From contig NZ_JADBEJ010000005.1 in assembly GCF_014873915.1 (NCBI RefSeq), positions 2,542,001-2,606,000 of the forward strand: a stretch of DNA of 64,000 bases. Reading direction: 5' to 3'. The position numbers and the translations under genes are program-made. This document shows positions 32,847 to 41,752 of the stretch, piece by piece. Position 1 is the first letter of the stretch. Every line of letters begins with the position of its first letter. The notes beneath the pieces were generated by a model. It ran no database searches and was not told the DNA's origin. It saw nothing but the letters and a program-made list of their open reading frames with translations. The DNA comes from Amycolatopsis roodepoortensis (lineage in GTDB: Bacteria > Actinomycetota > Actinomycetes > Mycobacteriales > Pseudonocardiaceae).

Positions 32847-34804
32847 TACGCCGCCCTTCCCGAAATACGCGTGCGGACGGTCCCCGCGAGGGTGTCGGCG
32901 GCGACCTCGGCGACCGGGACGTGTTCCGCGCCAAGGTGTTCCGCCAGTTCGGCGGCGAGCCCGAGCCGCATTTTCCCGCTCTCGCAGTCCATCACGATCG
33001 AGGTCACGTTCCCGGCCAGCAGCCCGGCCGCCTGCCGCGCGCGCTGGACGGCGTCGGCGCCGCTGGTCGCGCGGCCGTCGGTGACGACGACGAGCAGCGG
33101 GCGCCGCAATGGATCACGGACCGCCTCGATCCGCAGAACCCTTGCCGCTTCGAGAAGTCCTTCGGCCAGCGGCGTGCGGCCGCCGGTCGCGAGACCGTCC
33201 AAACGGGACGCCGCGGCGTCGACACTGATCGTCGGCGGGAGCGCTAGTTCGGCGCCGGAGGCGCGGAAGGTCACCAGGCCCACCTTGTCGCGACGCTGGT
33301 ACGCGTCGAGCAGCAGCGACAGCACGGCGGTCTTGACCTCGCGCATCCGCTGCCGCGCGCCCATCGAGCCGGACGCGTCGACGCAGAACAGCACCAGGTT
33401 GCCCTCGCGCCCTTCCCGCCGCGCGAACCGCAGATCCTGGGGCCGCACCACGAGCCCGGCGCCACTACGGCCGCGGGACCGTTGGTGTGGCGCGGCCGCG
33501 CGCACGGTCGCGAGCAGATGCGGATGCCCGTCCTTGGTCCCGGCGGACTGGACGCCGATGGTCCGCCCGTTGTCGGTGATCGCCCTCGACCGGCGTCCGG
33601 CGGCGCCCTCACCGGTGCCCTTCACCTCGAAACGCCTGGCACGGAAGGCTTCCCCGGCGCCGACCGGCTTCTGGTCACCGCCGCTCTTGCCGCCGCTCGA
33701 CGGCTCCTGGCTATCGCCCTCCGACGGCGGAGCCTCGCCACCCTCAGGAGGGGCACCGGAACCGGGGCCGTCGTCGTCGGGTCCCGGGCCTTCGGGCTCG
33801 GCGTCCTGCAACGCCTGCTCCAGCTGCTCCTCGGAGATCCCGGGCGCGTCGAAGGGATTGCGGCGACGACGGTGCGGCAGCGCGAGCCGGGCCGCGACCC
33901 GGACGTCGTCGGTGGTCACCTCGGTGCGCCCGGCCCAGGCGGCGTGCGCGACCGCGGTCCGCGCGGTCACGATATCCGCGCGCATCCCGTCGACCTCGAA
34001 GGACGCGCAGACCTCGGCGATCTGCCGCAGCGCGTCGTCCGGCAGTTTGACCGACGGCAGAAGTCGTTGTGCCGCCTCGATGTCCGCGGCGAGTTCGGCG
34101 TCGGCGGCGGCGTACTGGCCGGCGAAACCTTCGGGATCCGCCTCGTAGGCGAGCCGACGGCGGACGACCTCGACGCGCAGTTCGGGATCCCGGCTGGACG
34201 CGACCTCCACGGTGAGCCCGAAGCGGTCCAGCAGCTGCGGCCGCAGTTCACCTTCCTCGGGGTTCATCGTGCCGATCAAGACGAACCGGGCCGCGTGCGA
34301 GACCGAGACACCCTCGCGCTCGACGGTCGCGCGGCCCATGGCGGCGGCGTCGAGCAGCGTGTCGACCAGGTGGTCGTGCAGGAGGTTGACCTCGTCCACG
34401 TACAGCAGCCCGCGATGCGCGGCCGCGAGCAGACCGGGCTGGAAGTCGGTGACGCCGTCCGCGAGCGCGCGTTCCAGGTTCAGCGAACCGATCACGCGGT
34501 CTTCGGCCGCGCCGACCGGCAGCTCCACGAGCCGCGCGGGACGGCGATGCGCGGGCGAACCTTCGGCATGCGGCCCGTCCGGGCAGGCCGGGTCGGGTTC
34601 GACGGGGTCACAGGAGAAACGGCACGCGTCCACGACGTCGACGCCGGGAAGCAGACCGGCCAGCGCGCGCACCATCGTCGACTTCGCCGTGCCCTTCTCC
34701 CCGCGCACCAGCACCCCGCCGACGGCGGGCGAGATCGAGGAAAGCACCAGCGCCAGGCGCAGCTCCGGCATCCCCACAACGGCGGTGAACGGGTACGGCT
34801 TCAC
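32846..34804 (-). CDS. Fused ChlI/ChlD-type chelatase subunit, probable cobaltochelatase AAA+/VWA partner of CobN
   Basis: This 652-residue protein joins an N-terminal AAA+ ATPase (Walker A GEKGTAKSTMVRAL, Walker B LLYVDEVNLL, sensor IGTMNPEEG) through an acidic Pro/Gly linker (about residues 335-395) to a C-terminal VWA domain with the MIDAS motif DASGSMG. Residues 60-80 contain CRFSCDPVEPDPACPDG, a Cys insert known in bacterial homologues. Magnesium chelatase homologues fused in this way lie next to cobO in mycobacteria (Rv2850c) and are thought to replace CobS/CobT in cobalt insertion. It heads the cobO-cobB-cobC operon; CobN is encoded at the window's end. Confidence 0.9.
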   Translation of the reverse strand: MKPYPFTAVVGMPELRLALVLSSISPAVGGVLVRGEKGTAKSTMVRALAGLLPGVDVVDACRFSCDPVEPDPACPDGPHAEGSPAHRRPARLVELPVGAAEDRVIGSLNLERALADGVTDFQPGLLAAAHRGLLYVDEVNLLHDHLVDTLLDAAAMGRATVEREGVSVSHAARFVLIGTMNPEEGELRPQLLDRFGLTVEVASSRDPELRVEVVRRRLAYEADPEGFAGQYAAADAELAADIEAAQRLLPSVKLPDDALRQIAEVCASFEVDGMRADIVTARTAVAHAAWAGRTEVTTDDVRVAARLALPHRRRRNPFDAPGISEEQLEQALQDAEPEGPGPDDDGPGSGAPPEGGEAPPSEGDSQEPSSGGKSGGDQKPVGAGEAFRARRFEVKGTGEGAAGRRSRAITDNGRTIGVQSAGTKDGHPHLLATVRAAAPHQRSRGRSGAGLVVRPQDLRFARREGREGNLVLFCVDASGSMGARQRMREVKTAVLSLLLDAYQRRDKVGLVTFRASGAELALPPTISVDAAASRLDGLATGGRTPLAEGLLEAARVLRIEAVRDPLRRPLLVVVTDGRATSGADAVQRARQAAGLLAGNVTSIVMDCESGKMRLGLAAELAEHLGAEHVPVAEVAADTLAGTVRTRISGRAA

Positions 34805-34863
34805 AGCTCTCCTGTCGTCGACGACCTCCGGCCGATCATCGCATAGGAATTCCGTCGTCTAGC

Positions 34864-36003
34864 GTGACCGAGGTGCGCGAAAAATCACCCCTGACGGTCG
34901 TCGGGATCGGGGCCGACGGCTGGCCCGGCCTGTCCTCGCAGGCCAGGGAAGCGGTGCTGAACGCCGACGTGGTGGTGGGCTCGCCGCGGCAGCTCGCGTA
35001 CCTGCCCGCCGGGATGAAAAGCGAACCCTGGCCGAGCCCGCTGCTGCCCGGCCTGGACGCCTTCCTCGCCGAGCGGGAGGGCCGCGTCTGTGTGCTGGCC
35101 AGCGGCGATCCCCTGCTGTCCGGCATCGGCACGACGCTGATCCAGCGCGGCTACGACGTCGAGGTCCTGCCCGCGCTCTCCTCGGTGACGCTCGCTCGCG
35201 CGCGGCTCGGCTGGCCGGCGGAAGAGACCGAGGTCGTCACCGTCGTCGGCCGCGCGATCGGCCGGGTGAACCGTGTACTGGCGCCCGGCCGGAAGATCCT
35301 CGTCCTCGGCGCGAACGCCGAAGACCTGCTCGACCTGCTCAAAGCCCGCGGCTACGGCAAGAGCCGCGTCACCGCGCTGTCCGACCTCGGCGGCCCGGAC
35401 GAGCGGGTCGGCCCCGGCACGCTGACCGTGTTCGCCATCGAGGCCGACGGACCCGCGCTGCCGCTGACCGGCCTCCCCGACGACGTCTTCGAGCACGACG
35501 GACAGCTCACCAAACGCGACCTTCGCGCGTCCGCGCTGGCCAGGCTCGCGCCGTCACCCGGCGAGCTGCTGTGGGACGTCGGCGGGGGTGCGGGCAGCGT
35601 CGGGATCGAGTGGTCCCGCGTGCATCCCCTGAACCGGGCGATCGCGATCGAGCGGTCGCCCGAGCGAGCCGCCAGGATCACCCGGAACGCCGACGCGCTC
35701 GGCGTCCCGGAACTCGAAGTGGTGATCGGCGCGGCGCCGGAAGCACTCGAAGGGCTGGCCGAACCGCAAGCCATCTTCATCGGCGGCGGGCTGACCGTGC
35801 CCGGTGTTCTCGACGCCTGCCTGGCGACCGGCGCGCGAATCGTGGCGCACGGCGTGACCCTCGAATCCGAACAGGCCCTGGCCCGCGCGTACGGCGAACA
35901 CGGCGGGGAGCTGATCCGCGTCGCCGTCGAACAGGCCGCGCCCCTGGGCGGATTCACCGGCTGGACCCCGGCGCGAGCCGTGACCCAATGGAGCAAGTCG
36001 TGA
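34864..36003 (+). CDS. cobL: Precorrin-6Y C5,15-methyltransferase, decarboxylating (CobL)
   Basis: This 379-residue fusion has an N-terminal tetrapyrrole methylase (CbiE-like: TVVGIGADGWPGLSSQAREAV, VLASGDPLLSGIGT) and a C-terminal class I SAM methylase (CbiT-like, after about residue 215: LWDVGGGAGSVGIEW, then IERSPERAARITRNA). It methylates C5 and C15 and decarboxylates the C12 acetate. A GTG at 34873 is an alternative start. It is divergent from the chelatase operon with 59 bases between, and it heads cobL-cobM-oxidoreductase-cobK. Overlapping GTGA couples it to cobM. Confidence 0.95.
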   Translation: MTEVREKSPLTVVGIGADGWPGLSSQAREAVLNADVVVGSPRQLAYLPAGMKSEPWPSPLLPGLDAFLAEREGRVCVLASGDPLLSGIGTTLIQRGYDVEVLPALSSVTLARARLGWPAEETEVVTVVGRAIGRVNRVLAPGRKILVLGANAEDLLDLLKARGYGKSRVTALSDLGGPDERVGPGTLTVFAIEADGPALPLTGLPDDVFEHDGQLTKRDLRASALARLAPSPGELLWDVGGGAGSVGIEWSRVHPLNRAIAIERSPERAARITRNADALGVPELEVVIGAAPEALEGLAEPQAIFIGGGLTVPGVLDACLATGARIVAHGVTLESEQALARAYGEHGGELIRVAVEQAAPLGGFTGWTPARAVTQWSKS

Positions 36004-36761
36004 CAGTCCACTTCATCGGCGCGGGTCCGGGCGCGGCCGACCTCATCACCGTCCGGGGCCGTGACCTGCTCGGCCGCTGCGAGACCTGCCTGTACCCCGG
36101 GAGCATGACGCCCACGGACCTGCTCGCCTTTTGCCCGGACGACGCGGTGCTCGTCGACACCGCGAACCTCGACCTGCCCGCGATCGTCGAGCGCATGGTC
36201 GAGGCTCACGGGAAGGGCCACGAAATCGCGCGGCTCTGCTCCGGCGATCCGTCGATCTACAGCGCGGTCGCCGAGCAGATGCGCCGCCTCGACGCGGCCG
36301 GCGTTCCCTACGACGTCACGCCGGGCGTGCCCGCGTTCGCCGCCGCGGCCGCGCTGCTCAACCGCGAACTGACCGTGCCCGAGGTCGGGCAAAGCCTGGT
36401 CATCACGCGCGCGCAGGCCCGGTCGACCGCCATGCCACCAGGGGAAACGCTCGAGAACTTCGCGCGCACCGGCACCACCCTCGCGCTGCATCTGGCGATC
36501 AACCGCATCGAGCAGGTAGTCGACGAATTGCGGCCGTTCTACCCCGACGACTGCCCGGCGGCGGTGGTCGCGCTGGCGAGCCAGCCCGGTGAGCAGGTGC
36601 TGCGCGGCACACTCGGCACCATCGCGGCGCTGTCCCGCGAGGCCGGGATCAGCCGCGCGGCGATGATCTTCGTCGGGAAAGTCCTTGCCGCCGAAGGGTT
36701 TCCCGACAGTTTCCTGTACTCGGCCACCCGCGATCGCGCCAACCAACCGGAGTCGCTGTGA
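36000..36761 (+). CDS. cobM: Precorrin-4 C11-methyltransferase (CobM)
   Basis: This 253-residue tetrapyrrole methylase opens with TVHFIGAGPGAADLITVRGRDLL. It has the CobM/CbiF motifs YPGSMTP and RLCSGDPSIYSAVAEQM, then YDVTPGVPAFAAAAA and TLALHLAINRIEQVV. It adds the C11 methyl group. I chose the GTG at 36000 because GGAG at 35990-35993 is 6 bases upstream and it overlaps the cobL stop; an ATG at 35988 is the alternative. The stop overlaps the next gene's start (GTGA). Confidence 0.96.
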   Translation: MTVHFIGAGPGAADLITVRGRDLLGRCETCLYPGSMTPTDLLAFCPDDAVLVDTANLDLPAIVERMVEAHGKGHEIARLCSGDPSIYSAVAEQMRRLDAAGVPYDVTPGVPAFAAAAALLNRELTVPEVGQSLVITRAQARSTAMPPGETLENFARTGTTLALHLAINRIEQVVDELRPFYPDDCPAAVVALASQPGEQVLRGTLGTIAALSREAGISRAAMIFVGKVLAAEGFPDSFLYSATRDRANQPESL

Positions 36762-37768
36762 AACTGGGTCATCCTAAAAGCGTTCGCTGGGGCCTGCTGG
36801 CCGCCGGGACCATCGCCGCCGAGTTCGCGGCGGGCGTCGAAGAGAGCAAACACGGCGTCCTCGAAGCCGTCGCCGCGCGCTCCGGTGACCGGGCGGCCGA
36901 GTTCGCGAGCCGGTTCGAGATCCCGAAATGTTACGGCGCCTACGAAGACCTGCTCGCCGATCCCGACGTCGACGCGATCTACATCTCGACACCGCATCCC
37001 CTGCACGGCGAATGGGCGATCCGCGCGGCCGAAGCCGGCAAGCACATCCTGTGCGAGAAACCGCTGACGATGTCCGTCGCCGAAGCCGAGAAGGTCATCG
37101 ACGCCGCCCGCGCCAACGACGTCTTCCTCATGGAGGCGTTCATGTACCGGCTGCATCCGCAGATCCGGCGGCTGGCCGAGCTGATCTCCTGCGGCGCCAT
37201 CGGCGAGGTCCGCGCCGTGGACGTCACCTTCAGCTACAACTTCGCCGTCCCCCGGCTCACCGACCCCGCGCTGGGCGGCGGCGGGATCTTCGACGTCGGC
37301 TGTTACTGCACGTCGCTCGCGCGGCTGGTCTCGCAGGCGGCGACCGGGCAGGACGTCGTCGAGCCCGAAGAGGTGCTCGGGATGGCGAGACTCGACGAGA
37401 ACGGCGTCGACGAGGTTTCGTTCGGGCTCCTGCGGCTGCCCGGCGGGGTCCTCGCGCAGCTGGCCTGCGGTTTCCAGCTGACGCAGGACGACCACATCCG
37501 CGTGTACGGCTCGGAAGGGCAGCTGTACGTGCCGAAACCGGCGTGGATCCACGAAATGCGCAAACCGAAGACCTCGCAGATCATCCTCACGCCCGAAGGC
37601 GGCGAGCCCGAGGTGATCGAGGTCGAAGCGACTCAAGGCCTCTTCGCTCGCGAAGCCGACCACGTCGCCACACACCTCGAAGACCGGCAGGCGCCGGAAC
37701 TCACCTGGGCGGAGACGCTCGCGAACCTGCGCACGCTGGAGCGGTGGCGCGCGGCCGTGACCCGATGA
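36758..37768 (+). CDS. Gfo/Idh/MocA family oxidoreductase inside the corrin operon
   Basis: This 336-residue NAD(P)-dependent dehydrogenase has an N-terminal Rossmann domain (VRWGLLAAGTIAAEF; the usual GxG is changed to AAG) and the family signature CEKPL near residue 93 with the catalytic Lys. The C-terminal domain has GGGGIFDVGCYCTSLARLV and its conserved DxGxY-like run. The family acts on sugars, inositols and their derivatives, including trans-dihydrobenzenediol. Start and stop overlap cobM and cobK by 4 bases each, so it is made together with corrin-ring enzymes. No role in B12 synthesis is established for this family. Confidence 0.92.
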   Translation: MKLGHPKSVRWGLLAAGTIAAEFAAGVEESKHGVLEAVAARSGDRAAEFASRFEIPKCYGAYEDLLADPDVDAIYISTPHPLHGEWAIRAAEAGKHILCEKPLTMSVAEAEKVIDAARANDVFLMEAFMYRLHPQIRRLAELISCGAIGEVRAVDVTFSYNFAVPRLTDPALGGGGIFDVGCYCTSLARLVSQAATGQDVVEPEEVLGMARLDENGVDEVSFGLLRLPGGVLAQLACGFQLTQDDHIRVYGSEGQLYVPKPAWIHEMRKPKTSQIILTPEGGEPEVIEVEATQGLFAREADHVATHLEDRQAPELTWAETLANLRTLERWRAAVTR

Positions 37769-38508
37769 ACCTGCTGATCCTGGGCGGCACCGGCGAAGCA
37801 CGCGAGCTCGCGAAGGAACTCGTGGCGCGTGGCGAGCACGTCGTGTCCTCGCTCGCGGGCCGCGTCGCGCGACCGAAGCTGCCTCACGGCGAGACCCGCG
37901 TCGGCGGCTTCGGCGGCCCGGAGGGTCTCGCACGCTGGCTGACCGAGAACGACGTCGACGCGGTGATCGACGCCACCCATCCCTTCGCCGAACGCATCGG
38001 CGCCAACGCGGCCATCGCGGCACGGGAAACCGGCACCCCGCTGCTCAGGCTCGCCCGGCCCGGCTGGACCGAACAGCCCGACGACACCTGGCACTGGGCC
38101 GACGACCTCGACCACGCCGCGCGGCTGCTCCCAGCGCTCGGCGACCGCGTGTTCCTCACCAGTGGACGGCAAGGGCTCGCCGCCTTCGCCGGGCTGGATC
38201 TCTGGTTCCTGATCCGCTGCGTCGACCCGCCCGAGGTGCCGCTCCCCCGGCGTCACGAGATCCTGCTGGACCGCGGGCCGTACACGGTGGAGAACGAACA
38301 CGCGCTCATGGAGCGGCACGGGATCGAGGTCCTCGTCACCAAGGACAGCGGCGGCGAGATGACCGCGGCGAAGCTCACAGCCGCCCGCGGGCTCGGCCTT
38401 CCGGTGGTCGTCGTCCGACGGCCGTCGCGGCCGGAAACGGCCAGCGTGACGACAGTCCAGGACGCCCTAACCTGGTTGAGCGGCACGGCGAAGGGCAGCC
38501 CTGCGTAA
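37765..38508 (+). CDS. cobK: Precorrin-6A reductase (CobK)
   Basis: This 247-residue NADPH enzyme reduces precorrin-6A to 6B. Family features are ILGGTGEARELAKELVARG at the N-terminus, then LAGRVARPKLPHGETRVGGFGGPEGLARWL, then VIDATHPFAERIGANAA. Later come FLTSGRQGLAAF and VTKDSGGEMTAAKLTAARGLGLPVVVV, the CobK/CbiJ C-terminal motif. The ATG overlaps the oxidoreductase stop (ATGA). The Emb-type gene begins 33 bases downstream, so read-through is possible. Confidence 0.96.
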   Translation: MNLLILGGTGEARELAKELVARGEHVVSSLAGRVARPKLPHGETRVGGFGGPEGLARWLTENDVDAVIDATHPFAERIGANAAIAARETGTPLLRLARPGWTEQPDDTWHWADDLDHAARLLPALGDRVFLTSGRQGLAAFAGLDLWFLIRCVDPPEVPLPRRHEILLDRGPYTVENEHALMERHGIEVLVTKDSGGEMTAAKLTAARGLGLPVVVVRRPSRPETASVTTVQDALTWLSGTAKGSPA

Positions 38509-38541
38509 GCCGTTCGGACCAGACCCGTTAGCGTTGCGCCG

Positions 38542-41500
38542 ATGCGTCTGATCGCTGTCACGCTGGGGTTGCTGTCCGCCTTGTGCGCGTTGGCTTTCCC
38601 CTTCCTGCCGGTGGTGCAGGACACAGCGGAGGTCGTCTGGCCAACGGGCGGCGACACCCGCTCCGTCAACGCGCCCTTGACCGGGTACTGGGCACAGGAC
38701 CTGCGCGTCGACCTGCCGTGCACGACCGTCCGGTCGCTGGACGCGCGTTCGCAGGGCCAGGCGCTGTTGTTCTCCACCGTGCCCGACGGCCGCACCGACC
38801 CGCGCGCGGGCAAGGGCGTCGGCCTGCAGCTGCGGATCGACAACGGCGTGCTGCTCGCCTCCAGCCAGGGTCAGCAGATCGTGCAGCAGCCGCTGCCGGA
38901 GAACAACTGCGACGTCAAACTGTCGGCCGACGCGAACCAGATGACGCTGACCGTCGCCCAGACCGTGGTGTTCCATGCCGAGGGCGACGTCCGGCCGCGG
39001 CTGGTCGGGATCTACTCGTCGATCAACGCGGGCAAGGACCCGATCGCCGGACTGCACGTCTCGGTCGTCCCGGACACCCGCTACCAGACCTCACCGACCG
39101 TGTGGAAGTGGATCGTCGGCGTCATCGCGGCGCTGTCGTTCATCGGCTGCCTGATCGCGGTGTGGCGGATGGACTCCGGGTTCGCCCGCCGCGCGCCGCG
39201 CTGGGCGCCGGTCGGCTGGTGGCGGCTGACCGCCCGCGACGCGACGGTGATCATCGCGCTCGGCGCGTGGGTGTTCATCGGGCCGGTCACCTCGGACGAC
39301 GGCTACATCCTCACGATGTCGAGAGTGGCCGAAGAGACCGGCTACCTGACGAACTACCACCGCTGGTTCGGGGTCGCGGAGGCGCCGTTCGGCTGGTTCT
39401 ACCACGTGTACCAGCTGATGGCGCACGTCAGCACGGTGCCGCCGTGGATCCGGCTCCCGTCGTTCCTGCTCGGCGTGCTGAGCTGGCTGCTGATCAGCCG
39501 CGAGGTCATGCCGCGCCTGGGTACGCAGGTCCGCACGAGCCGCGCCGCCGGCTGGGCCGCCGCCGCGGTCTTCCTGGTCTGGTGGATGCCGTTCAACAAC
39601 GGTGTCCGGCCCGAACCGGTCGCCGCGCTCGGCTCGCTGCTGGCGATCTGCGCCGTGGAGCGCGCGCTGGTGACCCGCCGCCTGCTGCCGTTGTGCCTCG
39701 GCCTGACCGCCGCCGGATTCACCCTGGCCGCGACGCCGACCGGGCTGATCGCGGTCGCGCCGTTCCTGGTCGCCGCGCGCCCGCTGTACAAACTGGTCCG
39801 CCAGCGCGCCGAGAACGGCTGGCTGCCGGTGCTCGCGCCGGTGCTGGCCGCCGGGCTGCTGGTGCTGGTCGTGGTGTTCGCCGACCAGACCTTCGCCACC
39901 GTGCAGGAGGCGACCCGGATCCGCACCCTGGTCGGCCCGAACCTGTCGTGGTTCCAGGAACTCGCGCGCTACCAGCTGCTCTTCGAAAGCCTGCCGGACG
40001 GCTCCGTGCCGCGCCGGTTCCCCGTGCTGCTGGTGCTGCTGTGCACCGGGACCTGCCTGGTGGTGCTGCTGCGCCGCGGCCGGATCCCGGGCGCCGCGCT
40101 CGGCCCCAGCCGCCGCCTGATCGGCACGGTCGCGCTGTTCTTCCTGCTGCTGGCGCTGACCCCGACCAAGTGGACGCACCACTTCGGCGCGTTCGCCGCG
40201 GTCGGTGCGGCCATGGCGGCGTTGACCGCGCTGGCGACCAGTTCGACGGTGCTGAGGTCCAGGCGCAATCGCGCCGCGTTCCTCGCCGGGCTGCTCGTGG
40301 TCGGCGCGCTGGCCGCGACCGGGCCCAACTCGTACTGGTTCGTCTCGAAACTCGGCGTGCAGTGGACGGCGGTGGCGCCGTCGATCGGCGGGATCCAGCT
40401 GTCGACGATCCTGCTGGTCGCGGCCGCGATCTCCGGGGTGTACGCGTTCGTGGAGAACGTCCGCGCCCACCGGCCCGGCCTGCAGGCGGGACCGCAGGAA
40501 GGACGGAGCCGGTCGCTGCGGCTCGGTTCGCTCTCGCTGGTGGTCGTCTGCGGCCTGATGGCGACGGGCGAATTCGTCAGCATGGCGTGGGCGATCCACA
40601 ACCAGTCGGGGTCCTACAGCCTCGGCGCCGCGAACTTCGGGCATCTGTTCGGCAAGAGCTGCAACCTCTCCGACCACGTGATGGTGGAACGCGACGCCGC
40701 GACCAGCATCCTGCGCACCCAGCCCGAACAGCGGACGGTGCCGGTGAAGAAGGAGGAGCCGCCGGCCGGGCAGACCCCGCCGCCGCTGCCCGATCCCGAA
40801 CAGGACAACGGCCGCGTGCAGACCGGGTTCCACACCCGCGCGATCGACGACAAGGACCCCCTCGCCGAGCCGCCGCACGGGTTCAAACCCGACGAAGTCC
40901 CGATGTGGAGCAGCTTCCTCGACCCCGAGACGCGGGCAGGACGGCTGCGCAGCGACTGGTACGCCCTCTCCGAGAAGCCCGCCGACGGCCAGATCGTCGT
41001 CGCGACCGCGGGCGCGGCCCGGCGGCCGACGTCGGTCAGCCTCGACTACGGCGTGAACACCAGCGAAGGCGTGAAGGTCGTCCGCAGCCAGTTCGTGCTG
41101 CCGCCGGGCGCCGGGACGAACGGCTGGAACGACACCCGGATCAACCTGCGCGACCTCCCCGCCGAGACGACGTCCGTGCGGATCAACATCGTCGACAACG
41201 ACCTCACCGAGGACGGCTGGATCGCCGCGTCCGCGCCGCGCGTGCCGACGTTCACCACGCTGACCGAGAAGATCGCGGGCAAGCAGGTGTACGTCGACTG
41301 GCCGGCGTCGTTCGTCTACCCGTGCGTGCAGCCGGTGACCTCGCACGACGGCATCTCGAAGATGCCCGACTACCGGATCACCCCCGGCACCGTCGCCGAC
41401 GAGGCGAACTGGGCGTCCAGCACCAACGGTGGCCCGATCGGCTGGCTCGAAGAGGTCGCGGCCGAACCCGAGGTGCCCAGCTACCTGATCGGCCAGCCGA

Positions 41501-41646
41501 GCCAGTCCTGGGGCCAGCTGCTGCAGGTCGAGCCGTTCACCGAGGGGATCGCACCGACGATCGTCCACGGCGAGAAGGTCGTCCCCGGCTGGTGGTCTCC
41601 GGGGCCGGGCCCGCGGCAGCCGAACGGCAAGGACCCGACGCGCTAG
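38542..41646 (+). CDS. Arabinosyltransferase of the EmbA/B/C family
   Basis: This 1034-residue membrane glycosyltransferase (GT-C) has a signal-anchor helix at residues 1-20, an extracellular N-terminal domain to about 185, and about 12 further helices. The catalytic acidic motif TSDDGYILTMSR lies near residue 250, in the first loop after TM2. A proline-rich extracellular linker (about 735-760) leads to the C-terminal carbohydrate-binding domain. Homologues add arabinofuranose to arabinogalactan or lipoarabinomannan and are ethambutol targets in mycobacteria. A single member is seen here. Its stop lies at the edge of a family A repeat. Confidence 0.95.
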   Translation: MRLIAVTLGLLSALCALAFPFLPVVQDTAEVVWPTGGDTRSVNAPLTGYWAQDLRVDLPCTTVRSLDARSQGQALLFSTVPDGRTDPRAGKGVGLQLRIDNGVLLASSQGQQIVQQPLPENNCDVKLSADANQMTLTVAQTVVFHAEGDVRPRLVGIYSSINAGKDPIAGLHVSVVPDTRYQTSPTVWKWIVGVIAALSFIGCLIAVWRMDSGFARRAPRWAPVGWWRLTARDATVIIALGAWVFIGPVTSDDGYILTMSRVAEETGYLTNYHRWFGVAEAPFGWFYHVYQLMAHVSTVPPWIRLPSFLLGVLSWLLISREVMPRLGTQVRTSRAAGWAAAAVFLVWWMPFNNGVRPEPVAALGSLLAICAVERALVTRRLLPLCLGLTAAGFTLAATPTGLIAVAPFLVAARPLYKLVRQRAENGWLPVLAPVLAAGLLVLVVVFADQTFATVQEATRIRTLVGPNLSWFQELARYQLLFESLPDGSVPRRFPVLLVLLCTGTCLVVLLRRGRIPGAALGPSRRLIGTVALFFLLLALTPTKWTHHFGAFAAVGAAMAALTALATSSTVLRSRRNRAAFLAGLLVVGALAATGPNSYWFVSKLGVQWTAVAPSIGGIQLSTILLVAAAISGVYAFVENVRAHRPGLQAGPQEGRSRSLRLGSLSLVVVCGLMATGEFVSMAWAIHNQSGSYSLGAANFGHLFGKSCNLSDHVMVERDAATSILRTQPEQRTVPVKKEEPPAGQTPPPLPDPEQDNGRVQTGFHTRAIDDKDPLAEPPHGFKPDEVPMWSSFLDPETRAGRLRSDWYALSEKPADGQIVVATAGAARRPTSVSLDYGVNTSEGVKVVRSQFVLPPGAGTNGWNDTRINLRDLPAETTSVRINIVDNDLTEDGWIAASAPRVPTFTTLTEKIAGKQVYVDWPASFVYPCVQPVTSHDGISKMPDYRITPGTVADEANWASSTNGGPIGWLEEVAAEPEVPSYLIGQPSQSWGQLLQVEPFTEGIAPTIVHGEKVVPGWWSPGPGPRQPNGKDPTR

Positions 41647-41752
41647 GCGTCACTCGCGTGCTTGAACGCGTAACTCACGTGATTGGAGGCGTAACTCGTG
41701 AGTTACGCCTCCAATCACGCGAGTGCGGCCTCTGATCACGCGAGTTACGCGT
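41644..41752. repeat. Compound palindromic repeat (family A, copy 2) between convergent genes
   Basis: Forward units resembling ACTCACGTGATTGGAGGCGT meet reverse-complement units (GTTACGCCTCCAATCACGCG), so the block folds back on itself about position 41700. It fills the gap between the arabinosyltransferase and the convergent HelD gene and contains both stop codons. Unit sequence matches the copy at 6797-6916. Confidence 0.8.

Noticed and set aside
34805-34863. Riboswitch between the chelatase and cobL operons
   Set aside because: The gap is only 59 bases and lacks the B12 box.
36758-36800. Third copy of family B from GGGTCATCC at the start of the Gfo/Idh gene
   Set aside because: Only nine bases match, no stem is present, and the bases are coding for the protein N-terminus.
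39091-41568. 825-codon minus-strand ORF opposite the arabinosyltransferase
   Set aside because: Low-complexity Arg/Gln/His/Gly translation with no domain. It is a frame shadow of a high-GC gene.
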